Assembly: GCA_021234155.1 (NCBI GenBank)
Contig: JAJEKV010000001.1
Span: 24,231,189 to 24,295,188 of the forward strand
DNA from: Isoetes taiwanensis
Lineage: Eukaryota; Streptophyta; Lycopodiopsida; Isoetales; Isoetaceae
Direction of reading: 5' to 3'
DNA length: 64,000 nt
Each line of letters opens with the position of its first letter. The first letter of the stretch is position 1. Positions 43,760-55,599 of the stretch are shown here, in pieces. A program made the position numbers and the translations under genes. The notes under the pieces are model-generated. The model worked only from the letters and a program-made list of their open reading frames with translations, did not search any database and was not told where the DNA came from.

Positions 43760-44614
43760 AATAGACAGTCAACTTAATTTTATATTGTTTACTATGATTG
43801 TCTATGGTGGCAGTATAGATCTAATTTGAGACATGAGAGCTGTAATAAATGCAGTATCATCATACTCTGTCAGTTCTAATTGAGCAATTCAAAGAATTAA
43901 TGGGCGGATGATGTTTGGCATAACAGTTATAGAGAAGATATGTTTGAAAGAACAAGATCAAGGATGCAACTTTGTCTATGTACAAAGTGCATTCTCTTTG
44001 AGAAGGAGTTGTGCAGGTTCCTATTCCAATATACATGCCAAAATAATGCTACTACAATTTATGGTTATATCGCCATGTTAAGTTCGTGGTTTATGTTATG
44101 ATTATATCGCCATATATCATAGATTGATGGTGCCATTTGGTACATAATCTTTGGCCTTTAGACCGCTGCTTCAATAACCAGAGTATACCTGCATATAAAG
44201 TGATTGCTACAAGTCCTGTGAACATCCCCTTGAAGAAAAGCACATCCATAATAGTCCATGTAAGCAGGCTTTTAGTTGCCCAGACATTTGTGTTTAGAAC
44301 TGCAAAAATGCATCAATGTTGGCAGCATATAAATCCCCTCCATTGAATCCTGCCTAACCAAACCTGCCAGAGTCAGCAAGTTATTGTTTGAACAGAATTT
44401 CTCTCTTTCTTTATTCTTGAACAACCTGTTAGAGAGAGAAAAGAATAATACAAATTAGATGTTATTGAGACATGTACTGACATACATACAAAACAAACAT
44501 TTAAAATATATAGACATGTAAAGAACATAGCATCAACAGAGCTATAGCAGGAGGAACAGAATATCAATTACACAAAAATTACTAAGTTTATTAATGTTTA
44601 TCTACTTACAGGGC
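43760..44614. other. Flank between CACTA element and host gene
   Basis: No gene is recognised. The sequence is AT-rich and contains the 3' flank of the minus-strand gene at 44615. Confidence 0.45.
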
Positions 44615-47534
44615 TTAAGACGATTGGAGATCAGCTATGCCATGAATAAATATCTTAGAAACTGCAGGGGTAAACACACAAGAAGCTAGGAAGGATAAGA
44701 ATTTTGCCTTCTCGTCCAACTTGGCATCCACATTTTGAGAATGAAGAAAGGCACTCTGTATAACAAATAAACACTTAACGATTTGCAAAAAGAAATGATA
44801 TAATGGTATAATAGATTGAAGAAAATAATGATATAGTGGTATAGAAAATTCAGTGGCAGAAAGTACCTCCAAGATGCTGCTCCTTAAGCATTTTGTTGCA
44901 TATGTTGCTACTCCTATTCCGTAATTCTCACAAAGGGTTCCAAGCTAGACTCAACAAGAAGGAAAAACTGACAAGTAAAAATCATAGGGAGGCAAGAGGC
45001 GAATTTCATCAGGCCTCCAATACCGGAACTTTAGAATTTAGGCAGAATATTGCAACCTGATCGCTGCAAATAAGTTGCGCTTGGCCGCCATCTGAAGGAT
45101 GGATTCTACCTGCAAGATGGAAAAAAAATGAACCAAGACTGATAGAAGAAGATTCGCTTTTGAAAAAGGCAGTGGGACATAAGCACATAAAAAACAACAA
45201 AACAGAAGGAGGGGGCCGAAACCTAGGTTAGAAGCAGATCGCGTTGATTCTTTTAGGAAATGAGAGAATACCATATATAAATAGAATTCAATGACTTACA
45301 GTCCAGCATTTGAGCACATGTCCATAATCTGTAATCAAATATGCAGATGATTCCAGCATGCTTGATGCCGTTTATGAAAAGAAATGGAAGCAGGACATGG
45401 CCATTAAAGGAAAAAGCCTGAGGCGTGGCCATTTGCTTTTGCCTAGGTCTGTGGAAGATTAGATGAAAATGCAAAATGGCTAAAGAAGCTCCTTTGCCAT
45501 GGCAGACTCCACCAAGGTTGTTCAACCATCTTTGTGCTAAAGTTCTTGTGCAAGTTATACCTAAAGTCAGATGCATATATTGGGATGGTGAGAATCTTTG
45601 TTGGGTTTCGATGTAAGGTTCTCTTCTATTATTGGAATTATGTTGAAGTGATGTTTGCACTTCCAAGTGGTTACTTCATATGGCATACCATATTCTTTGA
45701 CAACATACAAAAACTCACATGTAGAAAGAGAAAGAATCCACATCAAAAAATCACAGCCCAACTAGATAAGGTATTAAATAGTACTAAAAGGTTTGGATCT
45801 TTGGGACTTTTTAGACTTCATTTATCGCTTGATCAGGAGTCATGGTCTTAAGATTAAAATACCAATTTAATGCTTCTGTAGCAAACAAAGACAGTACTTT
45901 GGGATCAAACATGATAATTAATATTCAATTGATAATGGCAGCACTGGAACTACCATGCAGTAACGGTATTTGTAGGAAAGCAAATGAGATCTGTGTAGAA
46001 GAAGAGACCACTAGACCAGTTAACTGTACAGGGATTGAAAATTTCAAAAAAAAAAAAATGAGACAATGTTAGGTTTGCTTGTTTGATGTCTGTCTTTGTT
46101 GATGATGATGTGAAGAACATCCTTTACAATGGAGTCATGGTGGTTGCCTGAGAACTTGAGAACCAAGTTGGCTATGGTGGTAAGTTTCTAGCAAGAAGCG
46201 CAAGGGCAAGCTTTTGGCTATGGCTATGGCTAGAATGCTAAGCCACAGTGGTAGTCAATGGATGGTTATCTTTGTGAGAAGAAGAAAACAAGCGTCTGAA
46301 ACTATGTACCTTTACACCCTTAAGGGAAGGGCTGATACATGAAGGAACATGTAGAACTGGAGTAACCCTTACACTTGAATAGGATCCTCCACTACTTCCA
46401 GCTCCTCCTTTCTCTGGCCTTCTCCAGATCTGATCAGTCTGATTCTTCAAACCATTCTTCTGATTGCTGCAAATCCATCCGACATTCTACAACACCAAAA
46501 CATAATTCCGCCACAAGACTAAAGGCACAAAACGACCAAGGCCATGACTGAGAAAGATCGTCTGGTTGAGGGAAACAACTATGAAAATAAATGGAAAACG
46601 AATGAATGGAAAATAAATGAAAATGCTCGCAATGGAAACCTTACTACTAAACCCTGTAGGTCAGTCTGGCGCATGCTACGGAAATGAAACGCCTAGAGCA
46701 ATGATGAAGCAACCAATGCAAAAAAAGGTCTAGAAGAGCGGCACAACAGCCCCATTAGATGGCAAAGCCAAAACTGAGGACAACCCAGCCTACCCTGGGC
46801 TTAGAGAAGCCTCCACCGTCACCTGTAAATGTGCAGTGTTAATCGAAAGGATAATACAATAGCACAAATGCGGGCATGATTGTCAGTGATGGCAAGCTAT
46901 CAATATTGCAGAGTCTAAATAGCCGAGCAAAGCTCAGAGTAGCTGCATTAAAGGACTGCCATAGTGGACAAAAATATTCTGTCCGCTTGGGCCTCAAAAA
47001 TGCCCAAGCGGACAGAATAGAACAGGGAAAAATGCAAAGCAGAGCAAAGGTAAAAACCCCATAGCAAAAAGATGGATACAGAGAGGCAATGAATTGATGG
47101 ATAAGAAACAGAACTCCGCTGATGATGGGTTGATTCCTGCAAAAGAAAATTTCGAGGATAAAGGAAAAACTAATCACGAAAAAATTTGCTTGCGAACAAT
47201 CCGTTGCCATATAAAACAATATGTTGTGGCAAAAAAAATTCCGTAGAAGGCCTTGCGTGCCATTTACATCCATCCATGGAAGCAATGAGATGCGAAGCAG
47301 ATAAAGCTTAATATCACGCATGACAGAACTAAAGAGCTCAAAAATTGCTCTGTTAGGTCTTACCAACAATGAAGGCTGCCGGTTGCAGACTATAACGGAA
47401 CTTGAAGAGCCGGAAATGAGTCCAAAGAAGCCATGTCTGTGGGCACTTAAAATTCGCGAAGAATCATAGAAGAAATTGCCTGTTAAAAATTTTGAAGCTC
47501 TTTGAGCAAGAGAACGCAGCAAGCAACATAGCAA
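44615..47534 (-). CDS. Multi-exon gene, organelle-targeted protein of unknown family
   Basis: Exons with GT-AG borders and compatible phases can be followed on the minus strand. Exon 1 is 47534-47364, 57 codons, MLCCLLRSLAQRASKFLTGN..., an Arg/Ser/Leu-rich presequence like mitochondrial transit peptides, donor GTAAGA. The next is 46486-46310, 59 codons, 'NVGWICSNQKNGLKNQ...PSLKGVK'. Later exons are 45329-45301 (29 nt), 45109-45057 (53 nt, with 'HPSDGGQAQLICSDQ'), 44944-44867 (26 codons, 'LGTLCENYGIGVATYATKCL') and 44755-44615 (46 codons and stop, 'AFLHSQNVDAKLDEKAKFLSFL'). Phases fit throughout, except that at least one exon between 46310 and 45329 is unresolved; candidates lie near 46000, 45540 and 45450. 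I do not recognise the family. The phase agreement of four downstream exons is the main support. Confidence 0.6.
46976..47018. repeat. Perfect 17-bp inverted repeat in an intron
   Basis: Arms ATTCTGTCCGCTTGGGC (46976-46992) and GCCCAAGCGGACAGAAT (47002-47018) are separated by nine bases (ctcaaaaat). It lies in the first intron of the minus-strand gene. The stem does not extend beyond the arms. Confidence 0.95.
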
Positions 47535-48198
47535 ACGGACGACTACCTTGACATCTTCGTGCCTATTTTCTTTGGCAATTTTTAATTTTGTTGTCCGTTG
47601 TTATAGAAATTCATAGATCCAACGACAAATTTTCATGCCATGTTAGATTTTGGTGAGGTGTGGTGAGGTGGAGTTGCTACGTGGATAGCTTAAAATTGCA
47701 AGAAAAGTTTGTACGCTTGGTTTGGTTAGGCTGATGTGCTAAAAATTAAAACCATTGCAGTTCCGACATGAAGGCAAGGTCTTAGTTAAAGTCCATGTGA
47801 TGAAGTCCTTGCCGGACAACATAGGAGAGACTCCGTCCCATATTTAGGGTTCTTGGATTTGCCACATCATTTCCCACGTCAGCACGTGGATAGAGTAGAA
47901 TAATACATGGATAGATACGTGAATAGGGTAGAACCATTACTTATCTATCCTTCAAAAAAACCGAATCTGTTACCGATGAGTACAAAAGCCAGATTGGTAT
48001 ATAATCAAAAACTTATAGACAATGAGCATCAAAGGATGAAGACAAGCGCCTCGAAACAAAGAGTGTGGAAGAAGGAAAACATATTCCAATACTTTGCTCC
48101 AAGGAAACGATTCTGTCCACCTCCAAGATGCTTGGGATCAGACAGTTTTACTGTGTATTCATATATAATCTGCAACTTCCAGTTTATTTTATTGGGAC
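47535..48198. other. Intergenic, probable divergent promoter region
   Basis: This lies between the minus-strand gene (ATG at 47534) and the plus-strand membrane protein (ATG at 48199). I see no convincing TATA box. Short frames at 47907-48209 are not supported. Confidence 0.4.
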
Positions 48199-48642
48199 AT
48201 GGCCACTAATGGGTGCCTGCTGTACTGCACTCTCTTGGTTTTCTTATTCTTGTTTAATCCCTGTATTGCTGGCTATCAGGCAGCAAAAATGGAGCCTTTA
48301 AATTACACCCTTGATCTTTCCTTACTCAGCCATGTCCCAGCCTACACAACAGAGCAAGAATGTGTTGATGGATGCTTGAATAGTAGCCCTTGTGCCGGCG
48401 CTGTTTTTCTCAGAAATTCAATGTCCTGTTTGCACACCCAGAATCAGAATTCATTTCTTAAACAAGGTATAACTGCTCATTCTTCTGATCAGACTGCATA
48501 CTTGAAACAGCAGAGTCATAGCAGGAAGTTGTCGGTGCATCTTGCCCATTCTACCAAAGTAACAGTGATCTGGGTAGTGGTTGTCTCCGTGCTGGTTGCA
48601 TTTGCCTTATGTTGCTGCCTTTCTGTATGTTGCTGTGCTTAA
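48199..48642 (+). CDS. Small type I membrane protein with Cys-rich ectodomain
   Basis: It is 147 residues. Residues 1-24 (MATNGCLLYCTLLVFLFLFNPCIAG) form a signal peptide. The ectodomain (about 25-118) has 'QECVDGCLNSSPCAGAVFLRNSMSCLH', with a four-cysteine spacing that resembles PAN/apple-like domains of plant secreted and receptor proteins. Residues 119-143 form a transmembrane helix (VTVIWVVVVSVLVAFALCCCLSVCC) ending almost at the C-terminus. There is no kinase and practically no cytoplasmic tail. It is a single open exon. The ATG at 48199 is chosen because the signal peptide starts there. The PAN-like call rests on cysteine spacing only. It could also be a truncated copy of a receptor-like protein. 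Confidence 0.55.
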   Translation: MATNGCLLYCTLLVFLFLFNPCIAGYQAAKMEPLNYTLDLSLLSHVPAYTTEQECVDGCLNSSPCAGAVFLRNSMSCLHTQNQNSFLKQGITAHSSDQTAYLKQQSHSRKLSVHLAHSTKVTVIWVVVVSVLVAFALCCCLSVCCCA

Positions 48643-50204
48643 AAACATCAACGTCTGATCAGCTAATTAACTCGTTCCAGACTCCTTGTTCTCACGAATG
48701 CTGAGATACATTGAAATGGTTACATGATTCCTACATCACATATAGTTGTGTACATATGATCTTGCACTGCTTTGCTACAAAAAATTAAAAAATTAAAAAT
48801 CGGAAGCATTGAGAAGAAAGATTCCCACTTATGGGAGTCTTATATTATTCAGTACTTTTGCCCAATTGTTAAAATGAAATAACGCCCATCATTTTCGTGA
48901 AACTGAAATTAAACCGTGATCACAATATTTATGGGCAACGGGAACAGATCATGGCCTATGAAGTAATCTATGAAAGTCATTGGCCATGAGGTAATCCAAG
49001 ATAGGGATATAACTAAGCATTTTCATATATGCTTGTGTGCTCGTTTATACACGTGTTCATAATTTTCTGTCACATACAAATCTTACAGTCGACTATATTC
49101 CAAACAAAATTTCCAACCAATTGAAATATAAACACAAGACCTATACAAACTTGATTTCTATTTAACCATGAGCATTTTCAAAATTATAGTCCTTAAAGCA
49201 AATTCCTCAGAGATTTTTGTGCCAATATGGTTGGGCTGGTCCTGAATCCAACTAGATGAGATGATATAATCTCCACGTCTTCCAAAGCAGTATTCATTTG
49301 TGAAGTCAATGTCAACAAGCTCCAGAATAATGGCCTTGAACATGCCTTGAACATTTAATTTCACTGAAAAGCTTGTAGGCATATGGGAGTGACAATCATA
49401 AACTGTGTCAAATGGAATTTCTCTAGGGTGTGCTATGATACACTTTATTATGCTCAACACTTCATTAGTAATTGAAGGTGGTAAATGCTCGTCTTAAAAC
49501 CATTTTCTCTCCATGAGTCATTTGTATTGTACATGATAGAGTGAAGTCACGAGGACACAGAAGAGTAAAACTCCATATGATTTATGTCTTTTGACTATGA
49601 TGGCATGCCCCAACATGAAGTGGGAAAGCATGCTATATTAACGTGAAGTGCCATGGAACCAAACTTGTAACAATCCTCAGCAGGACTGGTCCCTTCATCC
49701 ACATGGATTCTATCAGTCAGTCTAAAAGCCTTAGAACTTCACTTCAATACAGTCATTCCAGAATCCAACTCTAGCAATAAATTCTACTTCATCGAAGGTT
49801 GTGTGTAAACACGTTTCACTGGTCTCCAGTGGCAAAGATGCCTTTGCTTCAGACTTTATGTGCTGTGTGGTATCCTCCATAGGTATTACCCAATTTACAT
49901 TGCGACCATTACATGCAGTGAAACTAACCTGGGCAGCCACAAGCCCCTCAAACTCAAAGGTAAAGTGCAACGAGCTTAAAACTTCCATAATACCCTTCCA
50001 ACATATTGTCGCAGATTGTAATTGTGAATAAGCATGAAATACAACAAAGAACAAGCAACCTAGACAAGTCCCTTCTTCAGGAATGCTGCATTCTGGGTTC
50101 AAATTCTTTAGCCTGCTGAGAAAAACCATGTTTTTGAGACTGTTTTATACTATAACTTGCCAATGAGACCCACCAATAAATAGTAATTAGCAGTGCCATC
50201 GGTG
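48643..50204. other. Stretch with two unsupported protein-like frames
   Basis: Two minus-strand frames, 49731-50129 (132 codons) and 49158-49460 (100 codons), have a globular, mixed composition unlike chance frames nearby (for example 'FEFEGLVAAQVSFTACNGRNVNWVIPMEDT' and 'FSVKLNVQGMFKAIILELVDIDFTN'). They may be exons of one minus-strand gene or a decayed gene, but I recognise no family and could not link them by splice sites. Confidence 0.35.
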
Positions 50205-50500
50205 CATCAGCTATTGATGTCAAGTCTTTCTCAACAAGGCTGTATTAATCACGACTCCTGCTGCTTCCTCATAGTTATTCAACTCTTTTGTCTTGGCATA
50301 TAGCTGAATCTGTATGCCTTTAAATGTATGTCCAGCCATCAGTCTTTGTAACTTCTTTGCAGCTTAAATGCTTGACAAAAGCATGTATGCTCCATGATCA
50401 TCTTGGTCCAGCATCAGTACTTGGTTCTCCAGTGTATATTGCACATTGCAGATTACCTTGGTTTTTGCAAGGCACCACCCAAAGCGGTTCGTGCTTCAAT
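50205..50500 (-). pseudogene. Fragment duplicating the 3' end of the adjacent PPR gene
   Basis: The sequence parallels about 50810-51160 of the PPR gene. Both contain 'gatgtcaagtctttctcaa', 'gcatgtatgctccatgatca' or 'gcacatatgctccatgatca', 'catcagtacttg', 'ttctccag' and 'ttaccttggtttt' or 'tcaccttggtttg', in the same order. It therefore is a diverged partial tandem duplicate of the PPR E-domain end and 3' flank. Stops and indels prevent translation. Confidence 0.8.
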
Positions 50501-50603
50501 ATGGCAATTCCAAACGATTGTAGCAGAAAATACAACAAAGGATACTCCACCTATGGAACCCTGTTAGTAAGATGGCTGTGAATTGCTTTGCTTCCCGTTT
50601 TGT

Positions 50604-50676
50604 ACATTGGCATTCTTATCTGGAGAACTCATAAACCCTGGACACATTGGCATTCTTATCTGGAGAACTCATGAAC
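50604..50676. repeat. Two-copy 33-bp tandem repeat
   Basis: 'acattggcattcttatctgg' plus 'agaactcatRaacc' occurs at 50604-50636 and 50644-50676, seven bases apart, with one or two differences. Confidence 0.9.
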
Positions 50677-50857
50677 CTTTCTTGACAACTTTAGCTAATA
50701 GAATATAGTTTATTGTACAAGACCACGTCTTAAGACTGTTTATGCCCATAGCGTAGCTTGTGAGAGACTCACTAATGGATAAAGATTGCCAGCACAATTT
50801 GTGATCAGATGTCAAGTCTTTCTCAATAGGCTGCAATATTCATGCATCCTGCTTTCT

Positions 50858-53800
50858 CTAACTATTCAGTTCTTCCAGCTCGACATATAACCGTCCTAAT
50901 TGTAAATCTGATACATGTTCAGCAAGAAATGGTTGCATGTTATCCTCATTCACAACGAAAATGTCATCATCTTTGAGGCTATGTTCATCCAGCAGTCTTC
51001 TTAGCTTCTCTAGATCATCCAATTTACCAACTGCAGCATAGGTGTTTGACAGAAGCACATATGCTCCATGATCATCTGGGTCCAACATCAGTACTTGTTC
51101 TCCAGCACGTATTGCACGTTCTAAATCACCTTGGTTTGTGCAGGCACCAAGCAAGGAAGTCCATGCTGCAGCATCTTTCTCCAGAATCATATGGGTTGTG
51201 AAATCCTCAGCCAGATCTAACTCTCCTGCACGTCCAAGAAGATCAATCATGCATCCGTAATGTTCAAGTGCCAAAGAGATCTTGTGTTCCACGTTTACAG
51301 AAATGAATGAGTGGCAAGCCTCGGCCACTAGACCCACATGGCTGCATGCAGAGAGAAAGCTTACAAATGTAAACTTGTTTGATGTATTGCCTTCTCGTTG
51401 CATTTCATTAAAAATATGTAGGACTCCATCTGCATCTCCATGTTGAGCATATGCAGTGATCATGGCATTGCACAGGATTATGTCCTTTTCATTAACAGTA
51501 TCAAATACCTCACGAGCATCGTTCAGACTTCCACATTTTCCATACATGTTCACAAGACTAGTAGCCACAAGCTTATTGGACAAAGCTCCATTGATCCTAA
51601 TACAATTGTGAACCAACCTGCCTTCTTCTACATCCGCTAGGTTAGTGCACGCACTAAGAGCAATGCTGAATGTTATCGCATCTGGGTGCATTTTCTGATC
51701 TAGCACTTGCCGAAACAACAACATAACCTCTTTATTGTAGCCATGTTGGAGATAAGCTGACATGATTGAGTTCCATAAAACTGTGTCCTGCTGTGGCATC
51801 TTACTAAATATTGTAACTGCATCTTCCACATGTTTGCATTTGGCGTACATGTTAACCAGGGCAGTGCTTACAATGAAATCTGAATCCAGCTGATTTACGA
51901 TAGTATTTGCATGGACCATCCTTCCTTCAGCTATAAGTCCTGTGCTTGCACAGGCACTAAGGATGGCACTGAATGTGACATTATCTGCCTTAACCCCTTT
52001 TTCACACATTTGCTGAAAGAGATGAAGTGCTTCACCGACATTTCCATGCTGACAACAGCTTACAATGATAGCATTCCATGATACCACATTATGTTTACGA
52101 TTATTCTTAAATATCTGCAGAGCATCTTCAATGCTTCCACACTTTCCATACATATTGATAATAGCATTTCCTACCACAACATCTACCTCAAACTCACCAT
52201 CAAGTATGTGTGAATGAAGCAACTTTGCATCTCCTAAATCCGCAGGAATCTTACAGGTACCAAGAACGCTCAAAAAAGTTACTTCATTTGGTTTCATGCC
52301 ATCCCATAAAAGCTGAGTATAGAGGCTGATTGCGTCTTTCCTAAACCCATGCCTTGCATAGAGTGTTATCATGGCATTCCATGATACCAAATTTACAGGG
52401 TAAATCGTGTTAAATATGTTTCGTGCATCCTCGATCAACTCACACTTGCCATACATGTTAAGTAAAGCAGTGCCGATAACAACGTCTGTCTCATATCGAC
52501 TGTTAACAATACAAGCATGAATCATCTTAGCAACTGGAAACGTTGATAAACCAGAACAGGAATTGAGAACAGTAACATAGGCAACTTTATCTGGCTTTAC
52601 ATTGACATCTTGCATTTGTTGAAAGAGCTGAAGTGCTTCCTTATCCTGTCCGTTTTGCTCACAAGCTCCAATCATGGCATTCCATGGGACTACATTGTCT
52701 TTTTGTATACCCAAGAAAAGCCTATTTGCATCTTCCAAACTACCACACTTCCCATACATATTGAGCAATGCATTTGCTATTGAAGTATATGTCTCAAACC
52801 TACTCGGAATTGTGCAAGCATGAATAAGCTTACCTTTAGACAAGTCATCGAATGATTCAAATCCATTCAGAACATTCAAGAAAGTAACATCGTTAGGGAC
52901 TATCTGATCCTTCCACATTTGCCAAAGGAGTTGCAAAGGTGCTTCTGATGATCCACAGTCAACAAAAGCAGCAATAATAGCATTCCAAGAAACCACGTCA
53001 CGTTGTGGTAACATATCAAATATGATCTGGGCATTGTCCAAGCTTTGGCATCTTCCATACATATGCACAAGGGCAGTGCCCAGAACAAGATCTGATCTCA
53101 TTGTGCAACGCATGATGCAAGAATGTATAAGTTTTCCCTCTCCCATGGTTGAGCATGCTTTAATTAAACCAATGAATGTCACTTTGTCTGGTGTCACGAG
53201 TTTGGCCTGCATCTTCCGGAAAAGTTCCAATGCCTCCTCACTAGAGCCATGTTCAGCATATGTACTGATCATGGCATTCCAAGTGACCATGTCAGGTTCA
53301 TAAATTTTATCAAAGACTCGGACAGCGCATTCTAGATTCCCACATTTTCCATACATATGTAAAATGGCATTACTCACAAACCTATCATCTACAAAACCAC
53401 TGTCATAAGCATACGCATGAACTAACTTACCTTCTGCTAAGAACTTGGGACCCGTAAATGCATTGAAAATGCTGAGGAATGTAGCCCTGGTTGGTTCGAT
53501 GTTCTCCCATTGTATTCGTAGACATAACTGGAGTGCCATTTTAGTGGGACCATGTTGAGCATAAGCTGAAATCATAGCATTCCAGGTCACCACATTACGC
53601 ACCTCAACTTTGTCAAATATTGTTTGTGCATCCTCCACACTACCCCCCTTGCCATACATGTTGATAATGGCAGTCGCAACAAGAACATCGCTCTCTAATT
53701 TACTTTGAATGAAATAATTATGGATTTTTCTGCCTTCCTTGAGAGCGGATGGAGAGGAACATGCTTTGAATATTGTCACGAAAATGACCTTGTCTGGTTT

Positions 53801-54491
53801 TACACCTTCCTGGTGCATTCTCCAGAACAACTCAATTGCTTCATTGAAATGTTTGTGGTGTGTATATGCAGTGATCATTGCTGTCCATGAATAAACGTTT
53901 TTCTTTTGCATCTTCTCGAACACATCCCTTGCATCATGAACAGCTCCACATTTTCCGTACATTTCAATAATGAGATTATTTAAAAATGGAGAATTCCCCA
54001 ACCTACTATTCACAATCCTCAAATGCACATCCTTTCCCTCTATGACTGCCTTGGCATTGCCACATTCCTTCAACAATGCAGCAAAGGTGGCAGTATTCTC
54101 AGGCGTTTCACGCCTATCTAATCGATCAAGCATCTTTGATGGACCTATGGACACAATTTCCCAATGACCTTTCATAGATTCTCTTTTAAAAGAGCCAACA
54201 ACAATAACACAGCTGCTAGAGATCCCTCCCAAGTCCTTATACTGAACAAATAACCATGTTTTGTCCCTCCAGCTCAATTCTATATACAAGTATGAAATTC
54301 AAAAAGTGGCCCATTTATCAACGACAGGAATGAAATTTGGAAGGAGAAGTGAAGTACGTACCCATTTTGCCGAAGAATTTGGAAGACCAGATGTGATGGA
54401 TTCTGGACAATGAATGGCCGAGGTTTCCAGGAGCGTTGCTTCCTAAGGTAGCAGGTGGGAAGGAAGGAGGGGAAGTCTGAGTTACAGCCAT
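50858..54491 (-). CDS. PLS-class pentatricopeptide repeat protein, E type
   Basis: A long open frame (50858-54289, about 1143 codons) contains ten P-L-S triplets. Each S repeat has a variant of NMYGKCGSLEDA (EMYGKCGAV, NMYGKGGSV, HMYGKCGNL, HMYGRCQSL and so on) and each P repeat a variant of VVSWNAMISAYAQHG. They are followed by L2/S2 ('FTFVSFLSACSHVGL', 'YGCMIDLLGRAGELD') and an E domain ('AAWTSLLGACTNQGDLERA', 'GAYVLLSNTYAAVGKLDDL'). It ends at VELEELNS without a DYW domain. Such proteins bind organelle RNA base by base and usually act in C-to-U editing, with the deaminase supplied in trans when DYW is absent. A 5' exon fits: ATG 54491 (MAVTQTSPPSFPPATLGSN..., transit-peptide-like) to donor 54362, then an 82-bp intron, with the acceptor at 54280 restoring the frame. 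I prefer that start to an ATG inside the long frame. Confidence 0.93.
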
Positions 54492-55024
54492 GGCCGGAAC
54501 AATGAATGTGATCCTGAAATTGCAAGATGGCACTAGACGCTGATGTGTCACTGGTTTAAACGTGATTGAGATTCTATTTTCATATGTCAATGTATTCTAT
54601 TTCCATATTTTCCAATGTGTTACATAATTTTCCAAGCGGAATCCCAACCCCCATAAAATCATCTTGCTTTGCATTCTGCCGCCTTGACCAATAATGTTGC
54701 CACGCGTGGCCTTGTTTCTTTCCCTCAATGCTGCGAGGTTGGACGGCGGCTGCAAATTTTCCCTCGGTTCTGCTTGTTTTCGGATTTACCTTGTATTCCG
54801 GAGTCAGTTACCTTGCATTCTTGGATTTACCTTGCATTTCGCTTGCATTGCAACAGATTTTACTGCCCGCAGAATGCAAGCAAGTTGCTTCCACGTTAAG
54901 GGCCAGTTCACATGCAAGCATCGCCAAAGAGGGGCGATGGTGGGCGTAAAACGGTGAGCCCTTTTACCTGATGGTGAGGGTCGTGAAGGTGCATGTGAAC
55001 CCAGCCTAAGAGAATGTATATCTG
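54492..55024. other. 5' flank of PPR gene, no gene
   Basis: No supported coding. Short repeats 'ttaccttg', 'cattctt' and 'ttgcat' occur around 54785-54850. Several short overlapping frames here are not supported. Confidence 0.45.
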
Positions 55025-55520
55025 CACACAGGTTCCGGTTCAAAAAAAAGGACCGCATTAAAGAAAGGGTTCGCGTCAAACAAAGGGGCCGCATCAACCA
55101 AAGACAAAGGCAAAGCTGAGAAAAAGAGTAAAGCAAAGCAATCCAGCACCGGCAATACATCAAACTCTAAATCTTCGTCCTCAACTGAGTATTTCACTCC
55201 TAAATTTAGTCCTGTTGAGCACATCAAGACACAAGTGGAGGAGAGGAGTGAGGAAGGGTTTAAAATGATTCCAATCAAGAATCAGTCCACTCACAAAGCT
55301 AAGATGGATAAAATCTTTTCTAAGTATACTTGGCCATTGCCCAGTACAAGCTGTCAGTACCCAAGAGTTCCTTCCACTCTCATTCTGGGCAAACAGCATG
55401 AACATTACTGCGCCAACTGTGATAAAACGAAAATTGGTTAATGGTATGCAAGATTTCTTTATATTCTTTAAAATCTCATTTACTTGATTCCATTTAAGTT
55501 ACTGCTTGCAGATTCGTAGG
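55025..55520 (+). repeat. ORF1-like segment of a decayed LINE, copy 1
   Basis: It matches 56533-57003 in the same orientation with many small differences ('gacaaagctgagaaaaagag' or the like, 'acatcaaRctctaaatcttc', 'gaagggtttaaaatgattcc'). The translation is Lys/Ser-rich, then 'STEYFTPKFSPVEHIKTQVEE', then 'HYCANCDKTKIG'. Together with the L1-type reverse-transcriptase-like remnant that follows, it is probably ORF1 or an N-terminal region of the same element. This is inference. Confidence 0.6.
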
Positions 55521-55599
55521 TTACTGCTTGCAGATTTGTAATTTCTATGTTGCGAAGATTTTTGTTTAGCTTAACATTTATTTTGTTTTTCTTTCTTTC

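Noticed and set aside
45842-46072. Plus-strand 76-codon ORF
   Set aside because: It lies within the minus-strand gene's unresolved intron/exon region, ends in a poly-A run and has no motif.
46839-47534. A single 231-residue hydrophobic protein on the minus strand
   Set aside because: Only the first 57 codons look like a protein (presequence). A GTAAGA donor follows and the rest reads through intron sequence containing the hairpin.
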